From Parastagonospora avenae f. sp. tritici 18332-5 (taxonomy: Eukaryota > Ascomycota > Dothideomycetes > Pleosporales > Phaeosphaeriaceae), in assembly GCA_022559985.1 (NCBI GenBank), contig JAFJTR010000011.1, positions 248,001 to 312,000 of the forward strand: a stretch of 64,000 nt of DNA, written 5' to 3'. The notes under the pieces were generated by a model. It was not told where the DNA came from and searched no databases. It saw only the letters and a list, made by a program, of their open reading frames with translations. The position numbers and the translations under genes were made by a program. Numbering within the stretch: the stretch's first letter is position 1; every line of letters starts with the position of its first letter. Below, piece after piece: positions 1 through 8,604 of the stretch.

Positions 1-468
1 TCCATGGTCTTCTTCCTCGACAACTGGAAGCCCGCGTCCTTCTACGACCGCATCAAGGAGAACGTGTCAATTGGCCTGCACACCCTCGTCCTGCTCGACA
101 TCAAGGTCAAGGAGCAGAGTCTGGAGAACATGGCACGCGGACGCAAAATATACGAGCCGCCGCGGTACATGACAGTCGCGCAGTGTGCACAGCAGATGTT
201 GGAAGTTGAGGAGGATGACAAGAAGGAGGGCGTGTATACCAAGGACAGTTTGGCTGTTGGTGTTGCGCGGATTGGCGCCGAGGACCAGAAGATTGTCGCG
301 GGGACATTGGCTCAACTGTGCGACGCGGATCTTGGAAAGCCGCTGCACAGTCTGGTGCTGCTGGGCAAGAGGACGCATGATCTGGAGAGAGACTTCCTGG
401 AGGAGTTTGCGGTGGACAAGGAGAGCTTCAAGGCGGTCTGGAAGCGTGACTATGAGGGCAAGGTATAA
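1..468 (+). CDS. DPH5: Diphthine methyl ester synthase DPH5, 3' part (5' end outside window)
   Basis: DPH5 uses S-adenosylmethionine to methylate the modified histidine of elongation factor 2 during diphthamide synthesis in the cytosol. The frame is open from the first base (a Ser codon precedes the first Met) and ends with TAA at 466-468, so the N-terminal half lies outside. Visible family signatures are the block FFLDNWKPASFYDRIKEN, then GLHTLVLLDIKVKEQSLENM and YEPPRYMTVAQCAQQMLE, typical of the C-terminal half of eukaryotic diphthine synthases. The last 150 residues are complete, with no intron. After about base 130 codon use shifts from C-ending to G/T-ending. Identification is by recognition of conserved blocks; there is no close paralogue to confuse it with. 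Confidence 0.93.
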   Translation, partial: SMVFFLDNWKPASFYDRIKENVSIGLHTLVLLDIKVKEQSLENMARGRKIYEPPRYMTVAQCAQQMLEVEEDDKKEGVYTKDSLAVGVARIGAEDQKIVAGTLAQLCDADLGKPLHSLVLLGKRTHDLERDFLEEFAVDKESFKAVWKRDYEGKV

Positions 469-732
469 GGGATGGCTACAAATCTGATCAGTGGACTGTT
501 TCTAGCGGTCTCATAGCACAAGAAAAAAACTCACAATCTTCAGCAACATACTATGTGAATGCACCCCTGACTGCATCGGCATTGTTCTATGCTGTCCGAT
601 CGCGATCATAGTATTCGTCATTCATGTTTTCGAAGCCTGCTCATTCGCAGCTTCCTCGTTTGTATCCGCCATACCTGTGACGTGTGTTCTTAAACGCACC
701 AGAGCTGACCCCCGTTCGCTGACCTCGAGGGG

Positions 733-740
733 TATATAAA
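733..740 (+). promoter_or_regulatory. TATA-like box ahead of the array
   Basis: The sequence TATATAAA is followed by a CT-rich stretch to about 775, a layout often seen at RNA polymerase II start regions of filamentous fungi. No credible protein start follows; the degenerate array begins 60 bp downstream. It could drive a non-coding transcript across the array, which is inference. Confidence 0.35.
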
Positions 741-834
741 CCCGTCTCTCTTCATTCTCCCCTTTCCCTACAAACTCACAGTCGTTTGTCGAAAGTCCAA
801 AAAGTCCCCTTATCGCCATGTATGTTCTCGAACT

Positions 835-858
835 GACGAGTTCGACCTTTACCTCATG
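835..858 (+). repeat. 24-bp dispersed block, copy A
   Basis: Copy of the block whose core is GAGTTCGACTTCTACCTCAT, here with CCT for CTT and TTA for CTA-type changes. It is followed by CTGTGCGCTCTG and then an A-run, as in the other copies. Read as codons it gives DEFDLYLM, but no longer conserved frame surrounds it. Confidence 0.6.
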
Positions 859-1386
859 AGCGCTCTGTGCGCTCTGTTGAAAAACTTTTATCGCCAAAAA
901 GGAACCGACGGGAGGCTGATATGTTCTGTCTTCTGTTGTGTTATGGGTTTGCAAAAGAAATGACGACAAGCATCATGAACAACAAAAGGGAGACGCCTAT
1001 TCTCACGCGTCCTCCTTCTCCACCGAGCTTTTCCAGAGAGCAAAATTTTCGACTTTTGCTATACACCAAGTCCCTCTTTCCGAAAATTCAGGTCTGGATG
1101 ACTCCATGATCTGTTTCTGCACTCCACGAGCTCACAAAATGCTCTGAACCTTCTCCCCAAAGTTCGATGCTATGGAAAAAGCTACGCGACCAAGTGCATG
1201 TCTTTTCCAACTGGCTGCGCTCGTTTCAAAACATGGATCGACTCACCCTATGTGAAGTGTCAACCACCAAAGACAGAGTTCGACCTGCGCAAATACCTCT
1301 CCGTAACCTCGAACCTGCTCCCTCATCCACTCCTTTCTTTTCTCAAAAAACAAAAACTGGTGTTACTCTCTTGATGTGTTTAAGTT

Positions 1387-1410
1387 GATAAGTTCGACTT
1401 CTGCCTCATT
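1387..1410 (+). repeat. 24-bp dispersed block, copy B
   Basis: Second copy, with GATAAG at its 5' end and CTCATT at its 3' end. It is the most diverged of the four and is again followed by GTGTGCCTCT and a CCAAAA box about 28 bp on. Confidence 0.55.
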
Positions 1411-1573
1411 AGTGTGCCTCTTTTTCCGCAATCTGTTCCAAAAGTGGATCAGCAAACGACTATGTTCTGTTCGCCTGCTTTTGGGTGGCTATTTCAAGAA
1501 CCCGATGGCCTTGCTATAGTTTTTCAAAATCGTTGTTGGCCTAGGGCATGTGGGTCTTTCCTCCCGCCCTCAC

Positions 1574-1784
1574 CAGGTGATGCAATAATTCGTGCGCGCT
1601 ATGCCTCACGACCCAAAATATCTGAGAGAAGCTTAGCCAAGCAGTTCAACTTCAAGGTTATTCAAGCTTCTTGTGGCGTGCTAATAAGCTATCAAGTCTA
1701 TTCAGGCGTGTATGTAAGGTGGCAGCTACTCTGTGATAGTAAGTTGAGTTGAAACAGAACGCGCACGAATTATTGCATCACCTG
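1574..1784. mobile_element. MITE-like element, 211 bp with 25-bp perfect terminal inverted repeats
   Basis: Bases 1574-1598 (beginning CAGGTGATGCAATAATTCGT) are the exact reverse complement of 1760-1784. The 161-bp interior carries no coding potential. Size, perfect terminal repeats and lack of a transposase fit a miniature inverted-repeat transposable element. No clear target-site duplication flanks it (CCCTCAC on the left, CTGTCC on the right), so the boundaries and superfamily are uncertain. The perfect match of the ends, against the degenerate surroundings, suggests a fairly recent arrival or selection on the ends. It interrupts the degenerate array. Confidence 0.55.
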
Positions 1785-2393
1785 CTGTCCTTCTGAAAGA
1801 GGACACATCTTCTGCCATGCAAGAGCTGCTTGTCGAAAAGACCACCCTCGCGCCCAATGTTCTGCTTCTTCCTTCAAAAAGCACAGCCGAAATCTTTATG
1901 CTTTTGCGCACTCCCTCCACCAGGCCCCGGCAGAATTCCTGTCCGCCTTCACCAAACAAGAAAAGTAAAGAGGTAGCCTAGATATATGTAAACTCTTTTG
2001 CAAAACGAGACGAGACTATCTTATAGCACTGAGTATATACAGGCTTCTTTATAAACTTATTACGTGCGCTCTTATAGACTACCAGATCACTTCACGCATG
2101 TGCAGAGCGGACACGAATGTCGCCGGACCCTAGTGCCTCTATCGAGTTAGAACTCCATAACGAGTCGCTAGATGTGGGCTGTGTGGCCAATTCCTTTGGG
2201 ATACACGAAATAAAAAGACTTCGATGACCATTTCATGAAAGGCGCTGTGTTTGATGGTGGCCTTCAGGCGCCCGGCATGAACACCTCTCAATCTCCTCGA
2301 ACCTGCCGACCTTCAACTACCGTACTCTTGACCTACAATCCAAAAATGTTAAGACTATCAAGAAATTTCCTCCGCCTTCACCTGGCTGTGAGA

Positions 2394-2417
2394 GATGAGT
2401 TCGACTTCTATCTCATG
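2394..2417 (+). repeat. 24-bp dispersed block, copy C
   Basis: Third copy, one base from copy D (TATCTC for TACCTC). It is followed by TTCTGCCGTGCGCTT and a CGAAAA box at 2433. Confidence 0.6.
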
Positions 2418-3120
2418 TTCTGCCGTGCGCTTCGAAAAGCCAACAACGAACCTTTCTATGCAATTTTCTCCTGAAGAGTCCCTACATCACCCTACATGTA
2501 AGATTGGCCGGCTTTATTGACCAAAATGTTTGAGAAAACGATGTTCCGGCATATCATGTCTTCCGTCTCCAGGGAACGCTACAAAAATATGATGGACTTT
2601 GCATGCATGAGGAGACGTCGAGCTGCCTACGCTTACACGTGAAAAACATGATCGTCTATAAAGTCAGCATCCACTTCTCATGATTTTTTCTCTTCGACAT
2701 ACTCGCTGCAAAGCAGTCTCCAAAAATCCAAACCTACAGTCGAATGTTCTCCTCTGAGACTTTTCCAAAAATTGTACATGAAGAAGACATGGTTCTGGTT
2801 GTCCTGTTCGTCACACCAAAACTCTGGAATCATGAGCGACATGTCACGAGAGCCCACTTTCTGCCCCACTTGAATCGCATCTCTTCACTTACCCCTCTTC
2901 ATTGGATAGTACCAAAAGATCAGGCCAAGAATTTTATGCTCCGGCCATTGCGACTAAAACTGGCCTTTTCCGATCCTATGTTCTCTCTGAGGCAGATCAC
3001 CATACCTACTCACACCGTCCGTGCCAAACCCTATATTCTCATCAGCCACGGAATTCTTCCAAGCAAGCATCCGATCCTCCATGTTTTTCTCCTCCTCCAG
3101 CTCTTCTGAAAACCCGCGAA

Positions 3121-3144
3121 GATGAGTTCGACTTCTACCTCATG
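3121..3144 (+). repeat. 24-bp dispersed block, copy D (consensus form)
   Basis: This copy begins GATGAGTTCG and ends ACTTCTACCTCATG. Distances between successive copies are 552, 1007 and 727 bp, so they are dispersed and not in tandem. A fifth partial match (GAGTTCGACCTGCG) lies near 1276. Confidence 0.6.
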
Positions 3145-4154
3145 CCGGCCTCTGCTCTTCTCCGAGCCTTTTCTCCAAAAGATAGATAGGGTCAAGACAT
3201 GTCTTCCTCCATAGTTGGATCTCAACAACCTGCAGAATCCGAGTATCATTTCCGATCTTTCTCCAAGTCTCTCCCATTCTTCAAGGACATGGCATCGCCT
3301 CACATGTGTCTGCCGGACCTGGTGCCCTTCTTATATCCAAAATGCACACAGGCTCGCAACTTATGCCTCCCAGTCTCCAAACGCCTTTGGACCTCTCCCA
3401 TGTGTGAGGTTTTAGCGAACACCCGTCCTCAAATATCTCGTCTTCTTCTCTATAAACACCTCTCTCTCGCCCTTCCAAAAAGCCCATCGAAGTGCTGTAT
3501 GCCCTTTGCTTGTTTCAAAAAACGCCCATATCAAGCATACATGTCCTGTGTCCTGCTCTACATTTAAAAACGAGTCTACTGTACGACTCCCTCATTCTTC
3601 TCCTGTCCTCTCCTCGGGCCTCAAAAAACGTTGTCACAGCGATCCTATGTCCGAGGCCAGCCGGCGAAAGACATCTGCCGGAAGGTTTTATGTCCCGCTT
3701 CGTGCGCCTGTGCCGAACCAAAATCCGCGGATGGAGGCACAATGACCTGCTGCGTCTGTCTCATTTCCCCAAAGTCAATAAACATGCCCCCGTCCTGATC
3801 TAGCAAAAGCATTCGTGCGCACGCCTCATGGTCACAGCTCTCCATGTTATTCAGTATATCACTTCATTGTATTCGGAAACCCACCCATAAGGGGAGAAGT
3901 ATGTATCGACATCACTGCACTATACAAGAAAGCGCTATAACCCCACCGATGCCAATCTTTTATTACAAGCCCTCGAAAAGCGAGGGCGAATAGAGAAGAT
4001 GAGAAGCGCTCAAAGATGATACGAAGAGGCAGATATCGTACATAATGGAAGAAATGCAAGAATATCCGATCGCTTCGGCATGTGTATCCTAGCCTTCAAT
4101 ATGTTTGCGCCCTTGCGCCGAATGGAACTCGTGTTGGAAGAAGTCATGTAGCTT

Positions 4155-7100
4155 CTAGTGCTCCAGCACATCCAACAGTGTGTCAAAAACATCTCCATCT
4201 TCTTCATCGTCGTCTGAAGTATTATTCTGGCGAGGGTTGCGATCGACGTCAAACTCAGACGGCTCGTCATCGTCGTCGTCTCCACTTCCACTTTCACTTC
4301 CAAAGCCGCTGTCGTCACCCGAGAAGCTGGCTCCGATTTGTGCTTCGGCTTCGGCGTCTAGACTCGATTCTGAGGAGGAAGAATCGTCGTCATCGCCATC
4401 CGTGACGCCACGCCAGCTCTGCTCGCCGTCGTCGCCTTCGTATGCATCGTCATCGTTATCCGGCTCCGTGTCGCCGCCATTATTGTATCCACCGAACCCA
4501 GTACCACCAATGAATGGCCCTGAGTGCGGTGTAGCGTAGGCGAATGGTGTAGATTTTCCTACTACAGCGACCGACCGCTGACTAGGTCGACTGGTCACAT
4601 CTGAGCTTGTCCTCGCAAGAGCGGGCTGCGACGAAAAGAACGGCGAGGGTGGTTCTCGCGAGCGTCGCGGCGTGGGATTCCACATGGTGATCTGCGCTTC
4701 GCCAAGGTCATTGTTATCTTGATACGAAGGATTGGCGGTCCGGCGGCGCTTGAGTCTTGCAACAGACACGCTGGGGGTACGAGACGTAGCTTGCGGAGCA
4801 GAAGACTGTTTAGTCGGAGATGAGTTGAAGCGACGTTTCGACGATCCAGTCACCAATGGCTCGGCAACTGAGGCAGATGTTGTCCGCTGACGGAAGTGGA
4901 TAGGTCGTGTATGGAATTCACTCAGTGGCGATATGGGTTGAGGCAGCTTGTTCTTCAGGATCGAGCTCGGCGTCATGGATCTTCGCCATTGCCGATCGGC
5001 TGGACGCATTGAGAGCTGCATCGAGTGAGAGCTGCCGAACGATGAGTGTACACTAGCCGGAGGTGCATCGTATGCCTCAACGTATTGCCAGCATGTCTCT
5101 TTGGCGTCTGCTTCCGGGACCTTGGTTTGACACTGCTCGTCGTTGCCTTCCATCTGCGAATCCTGCTGTGGTTGGTAGCGCGGAAGCTGTCGCAGCTCTT
5201 GCCAGGTCCACGTGCTTCCCAAGTCGTCGCTATGCTGGATATAAGCCTCGCGTTGTGTGACATACAGCCTCTTCTTGCCACCAGACACCCGCATCATCAC
5301 ACCTGAACCAAGGAATTGCGCTGACCATAGCGCGGAAGTAGCCATCTCTGCAGGGCTGAGAAAACGAAGCTTGGAGTCTTTGTGAACCTTTCGCAGGGGA
5401 ATGAAAGAAGCCTGAAGGCCAGGGTACGCTGTGACGACGTCGTCTCCATCTTGATTGGTATAGCTCAGATGCTCTAGAAGGTCGCTGAAGGCATGCGAAA
5501 GCGTTGCCTGGAGATCCCGCGCACTCGCGCCTTTGAGAGTGATATCTCGAACGAAGCCACGACTCTGCAGTCTTTTGTAGACCAGGTTATTGCTTCCACA
5601 CGCTTTTGGGAAAAGCCAGTCATCCGCTGATCCAGAGGCCCAGTCACTAATAGCTTGGCTGCTCCAACCTTCACTATCGCTGATGATTCCTCCTCTTGAC
5701 ATGTTCTGTGGGCCATGGTATGGGCTCGAGTCGGATTCTCGGATTGGCACATCTGCCCCACTAAGCTTCGAGTTGCGCGCTTGTGTCCACTCCTCAGATT
5801 CTTGAGTAGCTTTGGAGATGTCGTGCATGGGCTCGTCAGGTGTGAACCATATTCCACGCAGGTCACGACCCCAGGGAATGAGGACAACCTCGACCTCCCA
5901 AGGCTGGAAGGTAGAGGGCAGAGCAGCAGACTCAAGCACATCTAGTCGGTCCTTGATGTTGTTAAACTCCATCTCTGTGTCTTTGCGATCCATGGCAGCC
6001 AGGATCAGGGCCGAAGAGGTGGTGGATTGTAAGGAGTGGTTGGAGCCAAATGACCCTGTGATGTTATCAATGCGTCGCCTGTATGTGGTGCTGCTCTGAT
6101 CAGCGTCGATGGCTTGGTGATGTTTGTCATGTTCGTCCATGCGGTGCTCAAGCTCAATCAGCCGGTCATCGTGCATGCTGAGCATTTGGTTGAGGTCTTC
6201 CGGCTGGACATAGTTGAACGAGCCGTTCTCTAGCATGTCCAAACGGTCGCCCATGTCCCTCATCGTGTTAGCTACGTTTGGGATCGAATTGAGCAGGTTG
6301 TGGAGCGGTGCGAGATATGACACTAGCTTTTGTAGCGCTTGGGGAGACGCAGCGCGCAGAATTTGCTGCAGTTGTTCCTGAGCCTGAGGAGCAACGGGCG
6401 AGCGCTGGGAAGTGGGCGCAGATGTGGCATCGGTTTTCCCGGGGGAGCCATTGGGCTTCTGCATGTTCGACGTTAGTTGCGTGAGCGTGTCAATGAGGGT
6501 TTTGCCCTCTTGGACTGTCTGATCGGCGACACCGAGGTCTGGGGTGTTCGCTATGCTTGGGGTCGCGACTTCAGTAGCGCTTTGTATGTAATCATCAGGG
6601 TTGTAGGTGTTGGGGATGGTGTCACCACCGACATCGAGCTGGAGGTTGCGGTTATTGAATTCAAGGACTTGGTCCAGGATACCACGCGAAGGGCTTGTGA
6701 CTCGATTGGCTCCAGCCGCATAGGAGTGGGCCCTTGTTGAGGATATTTCCGGTTCGCTGAGCGGTTGTGGTAAGGCAGGAGCACCATTCGAGTCGTCTGC
6801 TATGGTAGGAGAGGGGGACTGCTGCCGATTGAGCGCTCCATTACTCTCGAGCTGCATCATTGACAGCCCTAGACCCGCGATTGTCTGCCGCGACTGTATC
6901 ACATCATACCTAGCTTCATTGTCAGCTGCTGGACGCTCGCCACGGGAGAGCATGCACACGGAAGGAATGCTCGGCAACCCAGTCGTGCTGGCTTGCGATG
7001 GAGCGTCCCAACCTTGTTCCATGCGACGAGGTCCTTGAGCTGGTGAAGCGCTTTGCCTTAGGAGGCGTTGGCTGACTCCAGATTGGAACGCCTTGAAGTG

Positions 7101-7460
7101 TCCATTGTATGTGGCGCGGTCTGCAGCATTTGTGCCATGTCCTTCTATAGCTTGGACAGGAGTCGCGACAATGGGCGCAGGCTGTTCGGGCGCACGCGAC
7201 CCCCTCAGGTGGAAGCATGCGTGGTGTCCGCAGACGCACCAGGTGGAGCGATCTCTGCTCGGGTTATCATTTGCGCTCTCTTCGTGAAGCTCGGCGCTGA
7301 GCTTGTCCCAGAACTGGTCACATCCACACGGTCCAGAGGCTGCGTCGCGGTAATTGCATGGTCCGCTGGGAAGGGCTCGTCGCGTGGAGGGTGTGCGCGC
7401 AGCATTGGGTGCTGTGAGTTGGTTTACATGAGCCGTGCCTGGGTCCGCATAGCCCGCCAT
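4155..7460 (-). CDS. Uncharacterised 1101-residue protein with N-terminal Cys/His-rich module and acidic tail
   Basis: This is a single uninterrupted frame from ATG at 7460. Near the N-terminus is C35-x9-C45-x-C47-x27-C75-x-C77-G-H79-H80-x-C82-x-H84 (blocks PCNYRDAASGPCGCDQFWDK and WCVCGHHACFH), a plausible zinc-binding module that I have seen only in fungal hypothetical proteins. A Pro/Ser/Gln-rich region follows, then a helical, probably coiled-coil stretch (around MLENGSFNYVQPEDLNQMLS and LIELEHRMDEHDKHHQ). A more ordered, Trp-rich middle region contains WEVEVVLIPWGRDLRGIWF. The C-terminus is low-complexity and strongly acidic (runs of D, E and S), with basic clusters such as KRRRT upstream that could serve nuclear import. 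The architecture suggests a chromatin or scaffold protein, but I do not recognise a function. The frame is certain; the role is unknown. Confidence 0.85.
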   Translation of the reverse strand: MAGYADPGTAHVNQLTAPNAARTPSTRRALPSGPCNYRDAASGPCGCDQFWDKLSAELHEESANDNPSRDRSTWCVCGHHACFHLRGSRAPEQPAPIVATPVQAIEGHGTNAADRATYNGHFKAFQSGVSQRLLRQSASPAQGPRRMEQGWDAPSQASTTGLPSIPSVCMLSRGERPAADNEARYDVIQSRQTIAGLGLSMMQLESNGALNRQQSPSPTIADDSNGAPALPQPLSEPEISSTRAHSYAAGANRVTSPSRGILDQVLEFNNRNLQLDVGGDTIPNTYNPDDYIQSATEVATPSIANTPDLGVADQTVQEGKTLIDTLTQLTSNMQKPNGSPGKTDATSAPTSQRSPVAPQAQEQLQQILRAASPQALQKLVSYLAPLHNLLNSIPNVANTMRDMGDRLDMLENGSFNYVQPEDLNQMLSMHDDRLIELEHRMDEHDKHHQAIDADQSSTTYRRRIDNITGSFGSNHSLQSTTSSALILAAMDRKDTEMEFNNIKDRLDVLESAALPSTFQPWEVEVVLIPWGRDLRGIWFTPDEPMHDISKATQESEEWTQARNSKLSGADVPIRESDSSPYHGPQNMSRGGIISDSEGWSSQAISDWASGSADDWLFPKACGSNNLVYKRLQSRGFVRDITLKGASARDLQATLSHAFSDLLEHLSYTNQDGDDVVTAYPGLQASFIPLRKVHKDSKLRFLSPAEMATSALWSAQFLGSGVMMRVSGGKKRLYVTQREAYIQHSDDLGSTWTWQELRQLPRYQPQQDSQMEGNDEQCQTKVPEADAKETCWQYVEAYDAPPASVHSSFGSSHSMQLSMRPADRQWRRSMTPSSILKNKLPQPISPLSEFHTRPIHFRQRTTSASVAEPLVTGSSKRRFNSSPTKQSSAPQATSRTPSVSVARLKRRRTANPSYQDNNDLGEAQITMWNPTPRRSREPPSPFFSSQPALARTSSDVTSRPSQRSVAVVGKSTPFAYATPHSGPFIGGTGFGGYNNGGDTEPDNDDDAYEGDDGEQSWRGVTDGDDDDSSSSESSLDAEAEAQIGASFSGDDSGFGSESGSGDDDDDEPSEFDVDRNPRQNNTSDDDEEDGDVFDTLLDVLEH

Positions 7461-8604
7461 GTATGGCCACAGCTGCGCATCCCGTGGAGGACGCGATTGC
7501 TCTACGATTGTGACATGTCTCGGGATCTATGTGAGCTGCGAGTCCATCAGCAGGAATGTCCAGAAAGTTTTGGCGGGGGCCGAGCGCGTACCGAGAAAGC
7601 GCGAACGTCATGCGAAGGAACGCGATTCCTTCGAAGCAGGCGATGCGCCTTTATATGTCTCGGAGCGGAGCGGGTGACACGATCGTGTGGGTGTGTGGAG
7701 CACTCGAGGAAGGAGCGAAAGAGGCCGTCTACAGAGCAAGTAGCATACCCAAGGCCGGGTTTGTGACTCTGCAGCTATGGCATGCGGGCCCTCGCAACGG
7801 TCTAGTGAATGCCTCAAACACGTCCAGGGCTGCACGCCTCCCAAAAAGCTCCTTATCGGCGCTTCGTCTGATAGGCCCTCAGCCCTGGGAACTCTGGGGG
7901 AATCGGGAGGGCCATGCTTAGCTCGCCCCCACCCCTGCATCCCTTTGGTTACCATAAGAACGTGGACATGGCCGCCATGAACCACCTCGAAGAACAAGCG
8001 ACCCAATGCTCGGCCTGAGACCGTACACACGCGCGCATCTTGCAACCATAACATGCGCCCAGCTCTTCAAGGCAGCAGCGCATCTTTTCAAACGATAGAT
8101 TGCGCGACAAGTCACTTTCGTTGCCCTTCCCGCCGGCGCACCTGCTGATTGGCCTACTCGAAGGACGATCCCGCCCGCTGCATGGTAGAACAGGCGGGAC
8201 CATGGATAGCTGCATGTAGGCGACTACTAGAAGCAGATATCGGCCTGGCTTTGGGCGACTATTCGCAAGGCAGAAACTTCATACGTGACTTGCTGTCGTC
8301 AGCGCTGCGTCTGCATGCATCTACAAGGGTCTGGGTTGGGAAAGAAGGCGACGCGACTCGTCGCATTATCGCAATAAGTAGTCGCGTTTGCGTCGTATGT
8401 GGTGTTGCGGCAGATTAGTATTAACTTCATTCTGAACGGCCTTGAGCAGCGACATGCCCCTCTTCCCAATTCGGGTGAGGGCAGTTGTTGTGTGACATTG
8501 GCTGCCATTTGCTACTGTTGTGTTTTAATGTACGACCATCTCCAGCGGCTACAGTGCAAGACTAGTGCATGTTATATACACTACTACTACGCTTCAGTCC
8601 TGCT
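7461..8604. other. Intergenic, 1.14 kb: 5' region of the 1101-residue gene and 3' region of the mutase gene
   Basis: Short overlapping frames occur on both strands, none with recognisable protein features. The interval should hold the promoter and 5' UTR of the minus-strand gene ending at 4155, and the mutase terminator. I see no RNA gene or repeat. Confidence 0.6.

Larger units (their letters stand above)
797..3790 (+). repeat. Degenerate array of a bipartite motif: A-rich box, then ATG 22-26 nt later
   Basis: An A-rich box (consensus YCAAAA, often CCAAAAA) recurs about 35 times on the + strand. In at least 23 cases an ATG box (TATG or CATG, sometimes AATG, often continued as TTCT or TCC) begins 22-26 nt after the first base of the A-rich box. 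Hand-located boxes begin at 797, 894, 951, 1081, 1174, 1226, 1438, 1524, 1834, 1874, 2433, 2720, 2765, 2816, 2912, 2954, 3175, 3337, 3377, 3475, 3515, 3621 and 3718. The spacer sequence between boxes varies and the distance between units is irregular (about 40-100 bp). This is not an ordinary minisatellite and I know of no named family. Confidence 0.6.
469..4154. other. Gene-free 3.7-kb tract between DPH5 and an uncharacterised gene
   Basis: No reading frame here resembles a protein I know, and the longer ones are short and overlap on both strands. The + strand is pyrimidine-rich. The tract holds a TATA-like box near 733, a degenerate array of an A-rich box plus ATG (about 797-3790), four copies of a 24-bp block and one MITE-like inverted-repeat element. 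The part from about 1960 to 2330 is more AT-rich and lacks array units. Bases 3850-4154 are probably the 3' UTR of the minus-strand gene that ends at 4155. Confidence 0.7.

Noticed and set aside
835..858. Hairpin reading of the 24-bp block (ATGAG against CTCAT)
   Set aside because: The pairing is lost in copies A and B without compensating changes.
797..3790. Recombination-signal (12/23-type) interpretation of the A-box arrays
   Set aside because: The ATG box does not resemble a heptamer and no coding segments flank the units.
3805..3830. Possible second copy of the MITE end (ATTCGTGCGC followed by CGCCTCA)
   Set aside because: Only about 10 bp match exactly and no partner inverted repeat is near.
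622..3845. Many open frames of 60-120 codons on both strands of the 0.6-3.8 kb tract
   Set aside because: They overlap each other, lack family features, and are explained by the repetitive pyrimidine-rich composition.
7608..8054. 148-codon minus-strand frame upstream of the 1101-residue gene
   Set aside because: No conserved blocks and composition like its intergenic surroundings.
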